DNA of 64,000 nucleotides from Tubiluchus corallicola. Lineage: Eukaryota > Priapulida > Priapulimorpha > Priapulimorphida > Tubiluchidae. Each line of letters starts with the position of its first letter. Positions within the stretch are counted from its first letter, which is position 1. This document shows, in pieces, positions 1-8,104 of the stretch. The stretch is from the NCBI GenBank assembly GCA_030141605.1, contig JAQGDQ010002369.1, positions 556,001-620,000 of the forward strand, given 5' to 3'. The notes beneath the pieces are model-generated. The model saw only the letters and a list, made by a program, of their open reading frames with translations, did no database searches and was not told where the DNA came from. The position numbers were made by a program, and so were the translations under genes.

Positions 1-457
1 GAATGGTTGTAAAGTAAATGGCTGCTTCTGGAATTTGAAGACCTGTATATCTGAAGAAACTGATGAGGATTTCATCTTTTTGTGTAACGATATCACAGGT
101 CAATTTTGAAAGTCTTTGCAGACTTACTGTTTCAGGATCTAGTGTGGGTGCTTGTCTTTCACGGGGAAGAATGCACTGCTACCATCCGAAAGCTCTCTGG
201 GCTTGTGCGCAAATCTTTTGAACTTTTTCCCTGTCGGACAGTGCCCCTCGATTGTATCTTACATAGAGTCGATGGATGACTGAACTTTCTGGTTGCTCTG
301 CAAGTTCCCTGAGCAGATTTGAGTAGTACAGGGTTTGATCACGGTATTCCGAACAAAGGGGAGCAAGAGATCGCCCAACCCATCTTGCGCATGTGTCCAA
401 GAGTTCTGGAGGAAGTCTATTTATGTAATCTTTAGCTGTTGAAACTGCAATTGCCAT
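1..457 (-). pseudogene. F-box-like repeat protein, paralogue of the next gene, interrupted by a stop; runs off the window
   Basis: An open frame runs from ATG 457 (GGAG just upstream) to a TAG at 179-181. Its first ~90 residues match the N-terminus of the neighbouring 564-aa protein position by position: LPPEL, then a Cys/Arg-Asp-Tyr-Tyr stretch, SV-RLY and EKV-I---A. Past the TAG the same frame stays open to the window edge and still resembles the neighbour (EILISFFRYTG versus EILIAFLTHFS, then IPEAA versus VPEAA). It is therefore the 5' part of a longer paralogue broken by one nonsense codon. The LPPEL...C-E-RD pattern recalls an F-box helix pair, which in host-directed proteins binds Skp1; that is inference. 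Stop-codon readthrough is the alternative to decay. Confidence 0.65.
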
Positions 458-545
458 CACACTCCATAGTAGATTGCCAGACGGGCCGTACAATAGGCCA
501 TGAGCCCAACAACAGCACAATAGGCTGTACGTTTGAGAGCCGTGG

Positions 546-2240
546 TCATTGATTCAGAGTAAAAGGAATAGCATTTTTAAAAAGCTCTGCTGATTGTGTG
601 TGACCCTGTTGGATGGCTGTTTCGTGAATCGCTCGTATTTCATCTTGTGCAAGAAAGGAAAAATTACGATGAGTGATCAATCGCTCTATAGCAGATGGAT
701 CGTCAAGGCATGCTAGCAGGGCTTGTTTCATATCTTTTTCAAATATAATGCATCCTGCTAGAGCTTCTTTATGATTATTGCGCGCTGCAATCTCTACAAT
801 CAGAGCTTTATGACGATTAGAGAATGCTGCTATATCTGCAAGTTTTTGAAAGAGCCTGGGATGCCTATGTGCTCCTTCACAGCAAAGAATTTGTCTTAAA
901 TGCTCAGTTGTAATTCCTTCACGATAAAAGTGATAGTATCTTTTAGCTATATCTAGAAGTTCTACTTTTTGATCTTCGGTAAAATCGGAGCTATTAAATG
1001 CATCGCAGAGCATTTGATTGTATTCATCTACAGTGAAGCTATGTGTGTCTTTAAGCATATTTGTGTAACCATGCTGAACTGCTGATTGTAAAATCAATGA
1101 TCCATCACCATGATATCTTTCTTTTAGAGCAGCGATCAGAGATGGTATCCTATCTCCAGCTCCATTGATCATTTCAAGCAGGAAAGGAAGAGAAAGATTC
1201 TGAAATCCTGGGAGATGTTTGATCAGGGCCTCAAGAAGTGTGAAGGAGCCTCGATCTTTAGCTTCTCTCACTATGGTATACAAATGTTCAAGAGGGATTT
1301 GCTGGAATATATCGCTTTTAATAAATCTCTCTAAAGCTTCAGGATTGAAATAGTCAATGCATTTCAACGCAATTAGATATATATTCTGCATGTCGAGATG
1401 GATATTGTGCTCTTTAGCATATTCGATGACTATAGGTATTACGTCGGTATTCCCCTCTCCTAATAATGTAGCTATTGTTCCTCTGAAAAAACTTGGAACT
1501 ATGTCATGATCTCCATCAGATCCATACCCATCTTCTTCTGCTTTCTGGTGCACCTTTACATACATTTCTGCAATATCAAAGTGTCCCTTACTAGTAGCTC
1601 TCATAAAAAGAACAGGGATATGTCCCGGATGTATTGCATGAAGGTATTTGAGAGCCTCAATAGGAATACCCGGAAGTGCTTCAAAACCATCAGCGTCTCC
1701 CATATGATGAATCTGGCGAAGCTCATTTTGATGTGTTCGCATCCATTCTCTGATTAGAGGGGCTTGTTCAAGAGGAGGAAGGTGATCGATCGTAGTTAAA
1801 AATGTCGCAGCCTCGGGTACCTGGGCAGAAAAATGGGTTAAAAAGGCGATCAGGATTTCAGCTCGTCGAAGCCTGATTGCTTGATTCATCCGATTGACCG
1901 TAGAAGTAGGACTTTGTGCAGATTGAAAGGACTCCATAGTCAATGGGAGTCGCAAATGATCTGGAAGTTGAGACGCAGAAAAGCGGAATAAGTATTTTGC
2001 TCGGTCAACAATTTCTTTTACCTTTTCACAATTCGAAAGGGGTTTTTTGTTTACTTTGGCATAAAGCCTGTACACAACGGAATCTTTGGAAAATTTGGCA
2101 AACTGCTGGAGTATGTCGTGGTAATAACGGGAATGATCCCTTAGCTCTTTACAGATTTTGTGTGGAGGTTTTCCTGAAAATCCTGCTGTGTGATCCCATA
2201 ATTCAGGGGGCAAGTGAGGGCACATTGTCGTTGTTGCCAT
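546..2240 (-). CDS. F-box-like N-terminus with helical repeats, candidate effector
   Basis: The 564-aa product has no signal peptide. Residues ~9-45 (HLPPELWDHTAGF, then KICKELRDHSRYY) resemble an F-box: Leu-Pro start, amphipathic helix, then a Cys-Lys-x-Leu-Arg helix. The rest is alpha-helical with degenerate ankyrin-like units such as RATSKGHFDIAEMYV and REAKDRGSFTLLEALIKH. F-box proteins recruit substrates to SCF-type ubiquitin ligases in eukaryotes, and Chlamydia-like bacteria are known to carry eukaryote-like F-box and BTB proteins, so a host ubiquitin role is plausible but inferred. AAAAGG precedes ATG 2240, and TGATATAAT lies upstream on the same strand. The damaged paralogue follows directly. 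I do not recognise a named family. Confidence 0.6.
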   Translation of the reverse strand: MATTTMCPHLPPELWDHTAGFSGKPPHKICKELRDHSRYYHDILQQFAKFSKDSVVYRLYAKVNKKPLSNCEKVKEIVDRAKYLFRFSASQLPDHLRLPLTMESFQSAQSPTSTVNRMNQAIRLRRAEILIAFLTHFSAQVPEAATFLTTIDHLPPLEQAPLIREWMRTHQNELRQIHHMGDADGFEALPGIPIEALKYLHAIHPGHIPVLFMRATSKGHFDIAEMYVKVHQKAEEDGYGSDGDHDIVPSFFRGTIATLLGEGNTDVIPIVIEYAKEHNIHLDMQNIYLIALKCIDYFNPEALERFIKSDIFQQIPLEHLYTIVREAKDRGSFTLLEALIKHLPGFQNLSLPFLLEMINGAGDRIPSLIAALKERYHGDGSLILQSAVQHGYTNMLKDTHSFTVDEYNQMLCDAFNSSDFTEDQKVELLDIAKRYYHFYREGITTEHLRQILCCEGAHRHPRLFQKLADIAAFSNRHKALIVEIAARNNHKEALAGCIIFEKDMKQALLACLDDPSAIERLITHRNFSFLAQDEIRAIHETAIQQGHTQSAELFKNAIPFTLNQ

Positions 2241-2271
2241 ATAACTGCCTTTTATTAAATTAATTAAGGGT

Positions 2272-2280
2272 ATTATATCA
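2272..2280 (-). promoter_or_regulatory. extended -10 promoter element of the F-box-like gene
   Basis: TGATATAAT on the minus strand lies about 32 bases before the start codon in an AT-rich 217-bp gap (2241-2457) that holds no gene. The identical nine bases precede the genes at 21431 and 42328. No clear -35 box is present, which fits an extended -10 promoter. Confidence 0.45.
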
Positions 2281-2457
2281 AAACTATATTAAGAAAATTT
2301 TAATTTAACTTTTTTTAAAATTAATTAGTTGCGTTTTTGTTTGGGGGTGATTTTCGTGGAAGAATAAGGCGCTGATTATGAAGAGCTTAATGTTAATGAA
2401 GGACATTGCCTTCAAGCAGGGTATTCAGAATATAGCATTGGTCGGAGCATATCCGGT

Positions 2458-3426
2458 TTAGCGAACAGGTCTTTCTCCGGCTACTATTTCATAGGCAATT
2501 TTACCCATAATTTTCATTGTAAATTCAGTTGCAAGGCGATCTTTGATCCGTTTCGCATTCTCAGGTAATACAAAATCCATTCCATAATTGTTTTCATCTC
2601 TAAATTCGAAGTAAAAAACATCAATAAGCGCTTGATCGACTATTTTTCTTACTATAGATGCTTGTGCCCTTATCCCTACCATGTTTCCCAGCGACTGAAA
2701 GAAGTACTTTGCCAGTCTGTTCGTTCTTTGACAGCATCCATTTGATTGAAGGGAAGGAATATCGATAGCTCTGCATTTATTCGTGAAATCAAAACCTAAG
2801 AACCGAACTTGATATTGACCATCGTGTTCAATTACGGCGAAATTAATGGAATCACCAGTTACAGGGATCTCATGAAGAACAAGTTTGGCAACATCATCAA
2901 GAAGAGCCTGGCAAACAGTTCTCCAGGAATTAGGATCACAAGCTTCAGCAGGGCTTCCGAAGAATTTTTTTCTCCAGGTTGTGCTTTTATCATTTTTCGT
3001 ATCGATCACATAGATTCCTTTTTCTGCCAATGAGGGAAAGCTTTCAGCAAGATAAGCCGGAACCATTTCATTGTCAGAAGGACAAACATATACCTTCCGC
3101 ATCCCCAGAGAGAGAAGTCCTGCTCTCATCAGAGTTTTAGACATTTGAACCTCTTCATCAACAACTCTCCCCCAATATGATGCAATCTTTGAAGTTATTC
3201 CCGATAGCTCCTGGCATGTGTCCATATTGGGAAGTATGAGGGCCATTCCACTCCTTTCGCATTGATACGCAGTCTTTGAACAACCGCTTCCCATGCGAAC
3301 AAGAGATTCTTCAGTACGGTCTCCTCCTCCTTCTTTAATTAAAACTGTTCGAGGATTCTCCCTAAGAGTCTTTTCAAGACTTTCATAAGGGGAAGAGTCG
3401 ACCCGGCTGGCTATAGCTGTTGCCAT
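2458..3426 (-). CDS. atypical protein-kinase-like protein, candidate effector
   Basis: The 322-aa product has no signal peptide or membrane segment. Features in kinase order: a glycine-rich loop-like RMGSGCSKTAYQ (~44-55), a beta strand MALILPN (~61-67), acidic residues E91-E92 in a possible alpha-C helix, a hinge-like AYLAESFPSL (~124-133), LHEIPVTGDSIN (174-185) in the place of a catalytic loop, and FLGFDFTN (199-206) in the place of the DFG motif. Spacing D182-x2-N185 is tighter than the usual D-x4-N, so activity is uncertain; a pseudokinase or aminoglycoside-phosphotransferase-type fold is possible. It stands alone between AT-rich gaps beside the F-box-like genes, the usual setting of effector genes in this window. 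A menE remnant lies just upstream of its promoter region. Confidence 0.45.
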   Translation of the reverse strand: MATAIASRVDSSPYESLEKTLRENPRTVLIKEGGGDRTEESLVRMGSGCSKTAYQCERSGMALILPNMDTCQELSGITSKIASYWGRVVDEEVQMSKTLMRAGLLSLGMRKVYVCPSDNEMVPAYLAESFPSLAEKGIYVIDTKNDKSTTWRKKFFGSPAEACDPNSWRTVCQALLDDVAKLVLHEIPVTGDSINFAVIEHDGQYQVRFLGFDFTNKCRAIDIPSLQSNGCCQRTNRLAKYFFQSLGNMVGIRAQASIVRKIVDQALIDVFYFEFRDENNYGMDFVLPENAKRIKDRLATEFTMKIMGKIAYEIVAGERPVR

Positions 3427-3521
3427 ACTTCATAACTCTAGTTTTGAAATTATAAAAGTAATTATAACGAATATTTATTTTGTTTTAATTAAGAAAAAAT
3501 TAAACAAAATAATTTGAATTC

Positions 3522-3562
3522 GAAATTCAGCGTCTTCTTTGCGAAGGACGGCCGTCCAGCTG
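3522..3562 (-). pseudogene. short menE-like remnant
   Basis: About 41 bp resemble 3762-3802 inside menE at roughly three positions in four. The minus-strand translation still reads VLRKEDAEF where menE has VLPKEDSEF. It sits downstream of menE and upstream of the kinase-like gene, so it looks like a leftover of a partial menE duplication. Confidence 0.45.
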
Positions 3563-3585
3563 CTGGAATATCTAAATGAAACAGT

Positions 3586-4866
3586 TTATTGATTCTCTTG
3601 GGACAGAAGAGATCGTGAGATCTTCAGACCACTATTTAAGAAAGGCTTAAGGTCATGAAACTCTATAGGGACCTTATAGCCTGGGAGCTTTTTGCGGAGG
3701 GCTTCTTGAATGGCCTCGGAATGAATATGTTTGGCATCGATATAGGCGATGGGGCGGTTGCCGAATTCAGAGTCTTCTTTAGGAAGAACGACAGCCTGGC
3801 TGATACCGGGGACCTCGAGGAGGGCAGTCTCGATTTCTTCAGGCTGAATGTTCTCTCCACCTGATATGAAGAGATTGTCTTTGCGGCCCAGGATTGTGTA
3901 ACCCTTTTCAGGGTGGAACTCTGCGAGATCACCTGTTGCAAACCAATCGTATTTTGTTTGGGTAGGAAAGTATCCCTGGAAAAGAGATGTACCGCGGATG
4001 TGAAGTTCGCCGTCTTTGATCTTTAGTTCGAAATGGGAAAGGGGAGCGCCGAGATAGAGTTTGTCGGACCATTCAGGTTGGAAGGCTGTAAGGATCTGTG
4101 AAGAGGCTTCGGTCATTCCATAGGAGAGGTAAAGGGGGAGTTTTTTTGAGAGGGCATTTTGGTAAAGGTTTTTACTCATGGGCCCGCCGCCAAGAAGAAG
4201 GCATTTGAGGGCTTGGGTCTGATGTGTTTGCAAGAAGCGGTAGAGTTGTGTGGAGATCCAGGATACATGGGTGATGTTGTGCAGGTTTTTTTGTTGTACG
4301 ACGGCTGCGCCTTTCATAAAAGTTCGGAATAAAATGGCAAGGCCACCTACGTGGTAAAGAGGAAGAGATAAGAGCCATTGATCGTTTGGTTCCAGAGGGA
4401 TTTTTTGCAGAACGGACTGTGCACTGAAGTAGTGATTGCCGAGGGAGTGCATAGCGATTTTCGGAGTGGTGGAAGATCCGGAAGTGAGAAGGTAAGTCGC
4501 TGTTTGTTCCGAGTCGTAAATTGCATCAGATTGGATGGAAGATGCTTTTGCAAGAGGTGGAATGTTGTCAGGAGTGATGAGAAGATCGGGTTTGACTTGG
4601 GAGATGTATTGTCCCGGTTGGGGAATATAGGTATTGAGAATGAACACGGGAATATGCAGGCGGAAAGCAGCGAAAATCAAGGGAATCAGTCGAACATCGT
4701 TGGGATGGTGAATGGCGAGAGTTTTGGTGTTCTTTAGAAACTCAATGTCGTTTTCAATGAAGAGCTCCAAATCAGAATAGGTGAATGTTTCCGTTTCTGT
4801 TTTGATGGCGGCATGATGAGGGTAAATTAACGCAGATCTTCGGATGGGACAGAGCAAATCAGACAT
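3586..4866 (-). CDS. menE: o-succinylbenzoate-CoA ligase
   Basis: MenE joins CoA to o-succinylbenzoate using ATP, making the substrate for MenB in menaquinone synthesis. The 426-aa product carries the adenylate-forming motifs: P-loop TSGSSTTPKIAMHS, LSYGMTEASSQ, FATGDLAEF, and the hinge GRKDNLFISGGENIQPEE. Near the C-terminus SGLKISR stands where the family has a catalytic Lys in SGKxxR; the extra residue before Lys is slightly unusual. ATG 4866 follows AAGGAAAA at good spacing. The start overlaps the end of menC by 40 bp. It is the last gene of the menaquinone operon. Confidence 0.93.
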   Translation of the reverse strand: MSDLLCPIRRSALIYPHHAAIKTETETFTYSDLELFIENDIEFLKNTKTLAIHHPNDVRLIPLIFAAFRLHIPVFILNTYIPQPGQYISQVKPDLLITPDNIPPLAKASSIQSDAIYDSEQTATYLLTSGSSTTPKIAMHSLGNHYFSAQSVLQKIPLEPNDQWLLSLPLYHVGGLAILFRTFMKGAAVVQQKNLHNITHVSWISTQLYRFLQTHQTQALKCLLLGGGPMSKNLYQNALSKKLPLYLSYGMTEASSQILTAFQPEWSDKLYLGAPLSHFELKIKDGELHIRGTSLFQGYFPTQTKYDWFATGDLAEFHPEKGYTILGRKDNLFISGGENIQPEEIETALLEVPGISQAVVLPKEDSEFGNRPIAYIDAKHIHSEAIQEALRKKLPGYKVPIEFHDLKPFLNSGLKISRSLLSQENQ

Positions 4867-5699
4867 AACTTTTCCTTACTTATCTTTAGGCTTTTTTCTT
4901 TCCAGTTGAGGGGATTGGTAGAAAGATCGAGGGGGAAGTATAATACATTTTCTTTCAAAAAGCGATAAGTATCGATCCCGATGGGATAAGAATTTTGGGT
5001 ATGCAGTGCCCAACGGATGATGTTTGAGATTCCGACGCCTGTCTCAAAAGAGCTGCTCAGAACATTGTTAGGCGCTGGAAGAATATGAGGGTTTGCTGAA
5101 GGTTTGACGACCTGTAAAAAGTCAGGATGATTGTGCGGAGTTTCATCAAAGGCAAGGGGGATGCCTGTCTTTTGAGCAAAGGCTAGAGAGTCTTGAAGCT
5201 GGGAGAAAGGCTCCTCAATGTAATCGATGTCATCGAGATGTTGAGAGATTTTGAGCGCGCGCTTTAGGGTCCAGGACTGGTTGGGATCGATCCGGAGGCG
5301 GAAGTCTTTCTTTAACTTCTCTATGAGTTTGAGCGTCCCCTGATAGGAGAGTTGGGCCACTTTGAGTTTGAGCGTTTCAAAGCCTTGCTCTTTGTAGGAT
5401 TTTGCTTGCGAAAGCATTTCATCGAGCGTTCCATAAAGAAGGCCGGCAAGGTGTACTTCTGACTGAGAGGGGGAAAGAAAAGCGCTTTCATAAGCAAAGG
5501 GGAAACGTTTTTTGATTTGGGAAAAAGTCATCCGGGGGAGTTCAGATACGAGCTGTTGGAATGTAAAAGAACTCCAACCTTCCAATGGAGCGATTTCTCC
5601 CCAATGGTCTTTGTCCCACTCAATGAGTATTCCTTCTCTAAGGGAAAGATTGAGGGGATTGGGCTGATGAAGGGCTAGCTTGTATGTGTATATGTTCAT
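4827..5699 (-). CDS. menC: o-succinylbenzoate synthase
   Basis: MenC dehydrates SHCHC to o-succinylbenzoate and belongs to the enolase superfamily. Visible are the KxK motif in LKLKVAQ, metal ligands in RIDPNQSW, YIEEPF and AFDETP, a second Lys in VVKPS, and SSSFETGVG typical of the family. I place the start at ATG 5699 (MNIYTYK), whose ATGA overlaps the menA stop; a start six codons upstream is possible but less convincing. At about 290 aa it is slightly short but complete. Confidence 0.92.
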   Translation of the reverse strand: MNIYTYKLALHQPNPLNLSLREGILIEWDKDHWGEIAPLEGWSSFTFQQLVSELPRMTFSQIKKRFPFAYESAFLSPSQSEVHLAGLLYGTLDEMLSQAKSYKEQGFETLKLKVAQLSYQGTLKLIEKLKKDFRLRIDPNQSWTLKRALKISQHLDDIDYIEEPFSQLQDSLAFAQKTGIPLAFDETPHNHPDFLQVVKPSANPHILPAPNNVLSSSFETGVGISNIIRWALHTQNSYPIGIDTYRFLKENVLYFPLDLSTNPLNWKEKSLKISKEKLCLICSVPSEDLR

Positions 5700-6541
5700 A
5701 ATACATAACTCAGGCAAAAGAGGATTGTATAGAGGAAAAAGATTTGCGCGGTTTTAGGAAGTAAAGAGGGATAATTGGGCTTGTCGGAAAAGAGGTTGTC
5801 GAGAAGTAGCAGGGAATAGGAAAGGGGAAGAAGACATATGAGAACAAAGCCGTTGTATTGTGCAAGATAAAAGGGAATCAGTGCGGCAAAGAAAATATAC
5901 AGAGCGTATTCGAACTTCCCAAAGCGGGATCCAAACCGGACAATGAGTGTTTTCTTATTTGCTTTTCGGTCTTCTTCCTCATCGCGAAGATTGTTAACTG
6001 TGAGGATGGCGCATGATAAAAATCCCGGAGCAAGCCCAGCCAGAAAGAGAGGAAAAGAGAGGGGAGTATTTTGCAAATAAGCTGTGCCAAGCGTTGCAAC
6101 GGGGCCGAAGAAGGGAAGAACGAAAAGTTCTCCGAGACCGAGGTAGGCAAGAGGATACGGCCCTGCCGTATAAAGAAGGCCGAAAAGGATCGAGATTAAC
6201 ATAAGGAAGAAAAAGACCGAGCCTCCTTTGTAAATCAGGGGAAAAGAAAGAAGAGCTGCAAAAAGAAAGGCTAGAGAGTAGGCTATTTTAACTGATTTTG
6301 GAGAGACCAATCCTTGTTGTGTGACGCGTACAGGACCTTTTCTCTCAGATGTATCGGCCCCTTTTTTGAAGTCGTAATAGTCATTGGCCAGGTTCGTTCC
6401 GATTTGAATGAAAAGCGCAAAGAGAAGAGTCAGAAGAAAGATCATCGGATGAAACGTAGATGCAAGGACTGTTCCAATCAGCACGGGGCTGACTGATGCG
6501 ATGAGGGTTTTAGGACGCGCTGCTAGTATCCAGGTTTTCAT
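5696..6541 (-). CDS. menA: 1,4-dihydroxy-2-naphthoate polyprenyltransferase
   Basis: MenA attaches the polyprenyl tail to dihydroxynaphthoate in the inner membrane. The 281-aa product has about eight hydrophobic segments and both UbiA-family aspartate motifs: NDYYDFKKGAD (~52-62) and NNLRDEEEDRKANKKT (~182-197). The N-terminus WILAARPKTL is typical. It follows menB after 8 bp and overlaps menC by an ATGA, so the genes are translationally coupled. Confidence 0.95.
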   Translation of the reverse strand: MKTWILAARPKTLIASVSPVLIGTVLASTFHPMIFLLTLLFALFIQIGTNLANDYYDFKKGADTSERKGPVRVTQQGLVSPKSVKIAYSLAFLFAALLSFPLIYKGGSVFFFLMLISILFGLLYTAGPYPLAYLGLGELFVLPFFGPVATLGTAYLQNTPLSFPLFLAGLAPGFLSCAILTVNNLRDEEEDRKANKKTLIVRFGSRFGKFEYALYIFFAALIPFYLAQYNGFVLICLLPLSYSLLLLDNLFSDKPNYPSLLPKTAQIFFLYTILFCLSYVL

Positions 6542-6549
6542 AAGAACCT

Positions 6550-7383
6550 CTATGGTCTTTTCGGGAAACGTGAAAAATCAGGTTTTCTTTTTTCACAGAA
6601 TGCGTTTTTTCCTTCCTGTCCTTCTTCCGTCATGTAGTAGAGCATTGTTGCATTGCCAGAGAGTTCCTGAAGGCCGGCCTGGCCATCGCAGTCGGCATTG
6701 AGGCCGGCTTTTAAACAACGAAGGGCAATCGGTGAGTGCTCGAGCATTTCTTTGCACCATTGGATGGTTGTCGATTCCAATTCATCGTAGGGAACGACTG
6801 TATTGACGAGCCCCATTTGAAGCGCCTCTTGTGCATTGTACTGCCGGCAAAGAAACCAAATCTCTCGTGCTTTTTTCTGTCCGACAATACGGGCGAGATA
6901 GCTGGCACCATAACCGCCATCGAACGATCCGACGCGGGGGCCCGTTTGACCGAATATGGCATTGTCGGCTGCAATGGTGAGGTCGCAAAGAACATGCAGA
7001 ACATGTCCGCCGCCTACAGCGAAGCCTGCGACCATAGCGACGATTGGTTTGGGACAGGTGCGGATCTGTCTTTGAAAATCGAGCACGTTGAGCCGGCCGA
7101 TGCCTTTTTTATCAAGGTATCCATCATCTCCGCGGATCTTTTGATCCCCACCTGAACAAAAAGCATCTTTGCCTTCGCCTGTTAAAATGATGACACCGAT
7201 TGATCCATCGTCGCGTGCATCGTAAAGAGCGTGGGACATCTCCTGAACGGTAAGTGGTCGGAATGCATTTCTTGTTTCGGGACGGTTGATCGTGATTTTG
7301 GCGATGCCGTCCATTTTGTGGTATTTAATGTCCTGATATTTGATCGCTTCTTGCCAGTTCATTTTATTGCTGGATGGGTTCAT
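6550..7383 (-). CDS. menB: 1,4-dihydroxy-2-naphthoyl-CoA synthase
   Basis: MenB closes the second ring of the naphthoquinone from o-succinylbenzoyl-CoA. The 277-aa product shows the crotonase fold with [13 protein letters not shown], the oxyanion-hole region [17 protein letters not shown], and [17 protein letters not shown], which distinguishes MenB from other crotonases. ATG 7383 has GAGG five bases upstream; the next ATG at 7362 has no ribosome binding site, so the longer form is preferred. It overlaps the menH end by 20 bp. Confidence 0.95.
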   Translation of the reverse strand: MNPSSNKMNWQEAIKYQDIKYHKMDGIAKITINRPETRNAFRPLTVQEMSHALYDARDDGSIGVIILTGEGKDAFCSGGDQKIRGDDGYLDKKGIGRLNVLDFQRQIRTCPKPIVAMVAGFAVGGGHVLHVLCDLTIAADNAIFGQTGPRVGSFDGGYGASYLARIVGQKKAREIWFLCRQYNAQEALQMGLVNTVVPYDELESTTIQWCKEMLEHSPIALRCLKAGLNADCDGQAGLQELSGNATMLYYMTEEGQEGKNAFCEKRKPDFSRFPKRP

Positions 7384-8104
7384 GAATCCTCAAAAAGGTT
7401 TGAATAATGTTACTAATATAGACCGGTTTTTCTAAGTGGAGTGAATGGGAGGCTCCGGGTATTTCTTCTACGAGGGGAAGAGTGGAATAGAGATCGCGGT
7501 ACTTGGTGTCTTTTTCTCCATATAGGAACAGGATCGGTTTTGCATAGGAAGTTGGGTCGAAATAGGTTTGATTCGCCAGACTTAGACCGGTTAAAAGAGA
7601 AGGGGAAGTAGGTTTTTTTTTTCTTCGCTCAAGCATGGTCTGAAAGATGCTCTTTTCCGAACGGAGCTTTTCAAATAGGGGTTGATCATACCATTTGTGC
7701 AAAAATTTTTCAAAAGGCATTTCTTTCAAAGTTTTTGCCCACGCAAAGTCCTTTTGATGTCTCTCTTTCTTTTCTTCCTCCGTTCTCAGACCGAGATGGG
7801 ATGAGAGAATAATCAGGGGAAGATCGATTTGTCTTTGTTTGGCCAGCTCAAAAAGAATCCTGCCACCTAAGGAATAGCCGATGGCGCACACGGGAGAATA
7901 TTCTTGTAAGACAGGCAGCACCTGGGAGCACATATCCGGGAAGAGATTTGGATAAGCAGGACAGTCTTTGGGCAGATCGAGAGAAAGGCAAAGATAATCT
8001 TCTTTGAGCTGTTCCATAATCGGGCGGAAGTCTTCCGCACAGCCTAGAAATCCGTGAATAAAAAGAAGAGGAGGATTTTTTTCAGATCCGTACTTGAGCA
8101 ACAT
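7364..8104 (-). CDS. menH: MenH-type alpha/beta hydrolase (SHCHC synthase)
   Basis: MenH eliminates pyruvate from SEPHCHC to give SHCHC. The 246-aa product has the alpha/beta hydrolase elements: oxyanion motif [12 protein letters not shown], nucleophile serine in IGYSLGGR, an aspartate in LYGEKDTKY, and the histidine in [11 protein letters not shown]. The assignment to MenH rather than a generic hydrolase rests on its place between menD and menB, with overlaps of 23 and 20 bp. Confidence 0.88.
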   Translation of the reverse strand: MLLKYGSEKNPPLLFIHGFLGCAEDFRPIMEQLKEDYLCLSLDLPKDCPAYPNLFPDMCSQVLPVLQEYSPVCAIGYSLGGRILFELAKQRQIDLPLIILSSHLGLRTEEEKKERHQKDFAWAKTLKEMPFEKFLHKWYDQPLFEKLRSEKSIFQTMLERRKKKPTSPSLLTGLSLANQTYFDPTSYAKPILFLYGEKDTKYRDLYSTLPLVEEIPGASHSLHLEKPVYISNIIQTFLRIHEPIQQ

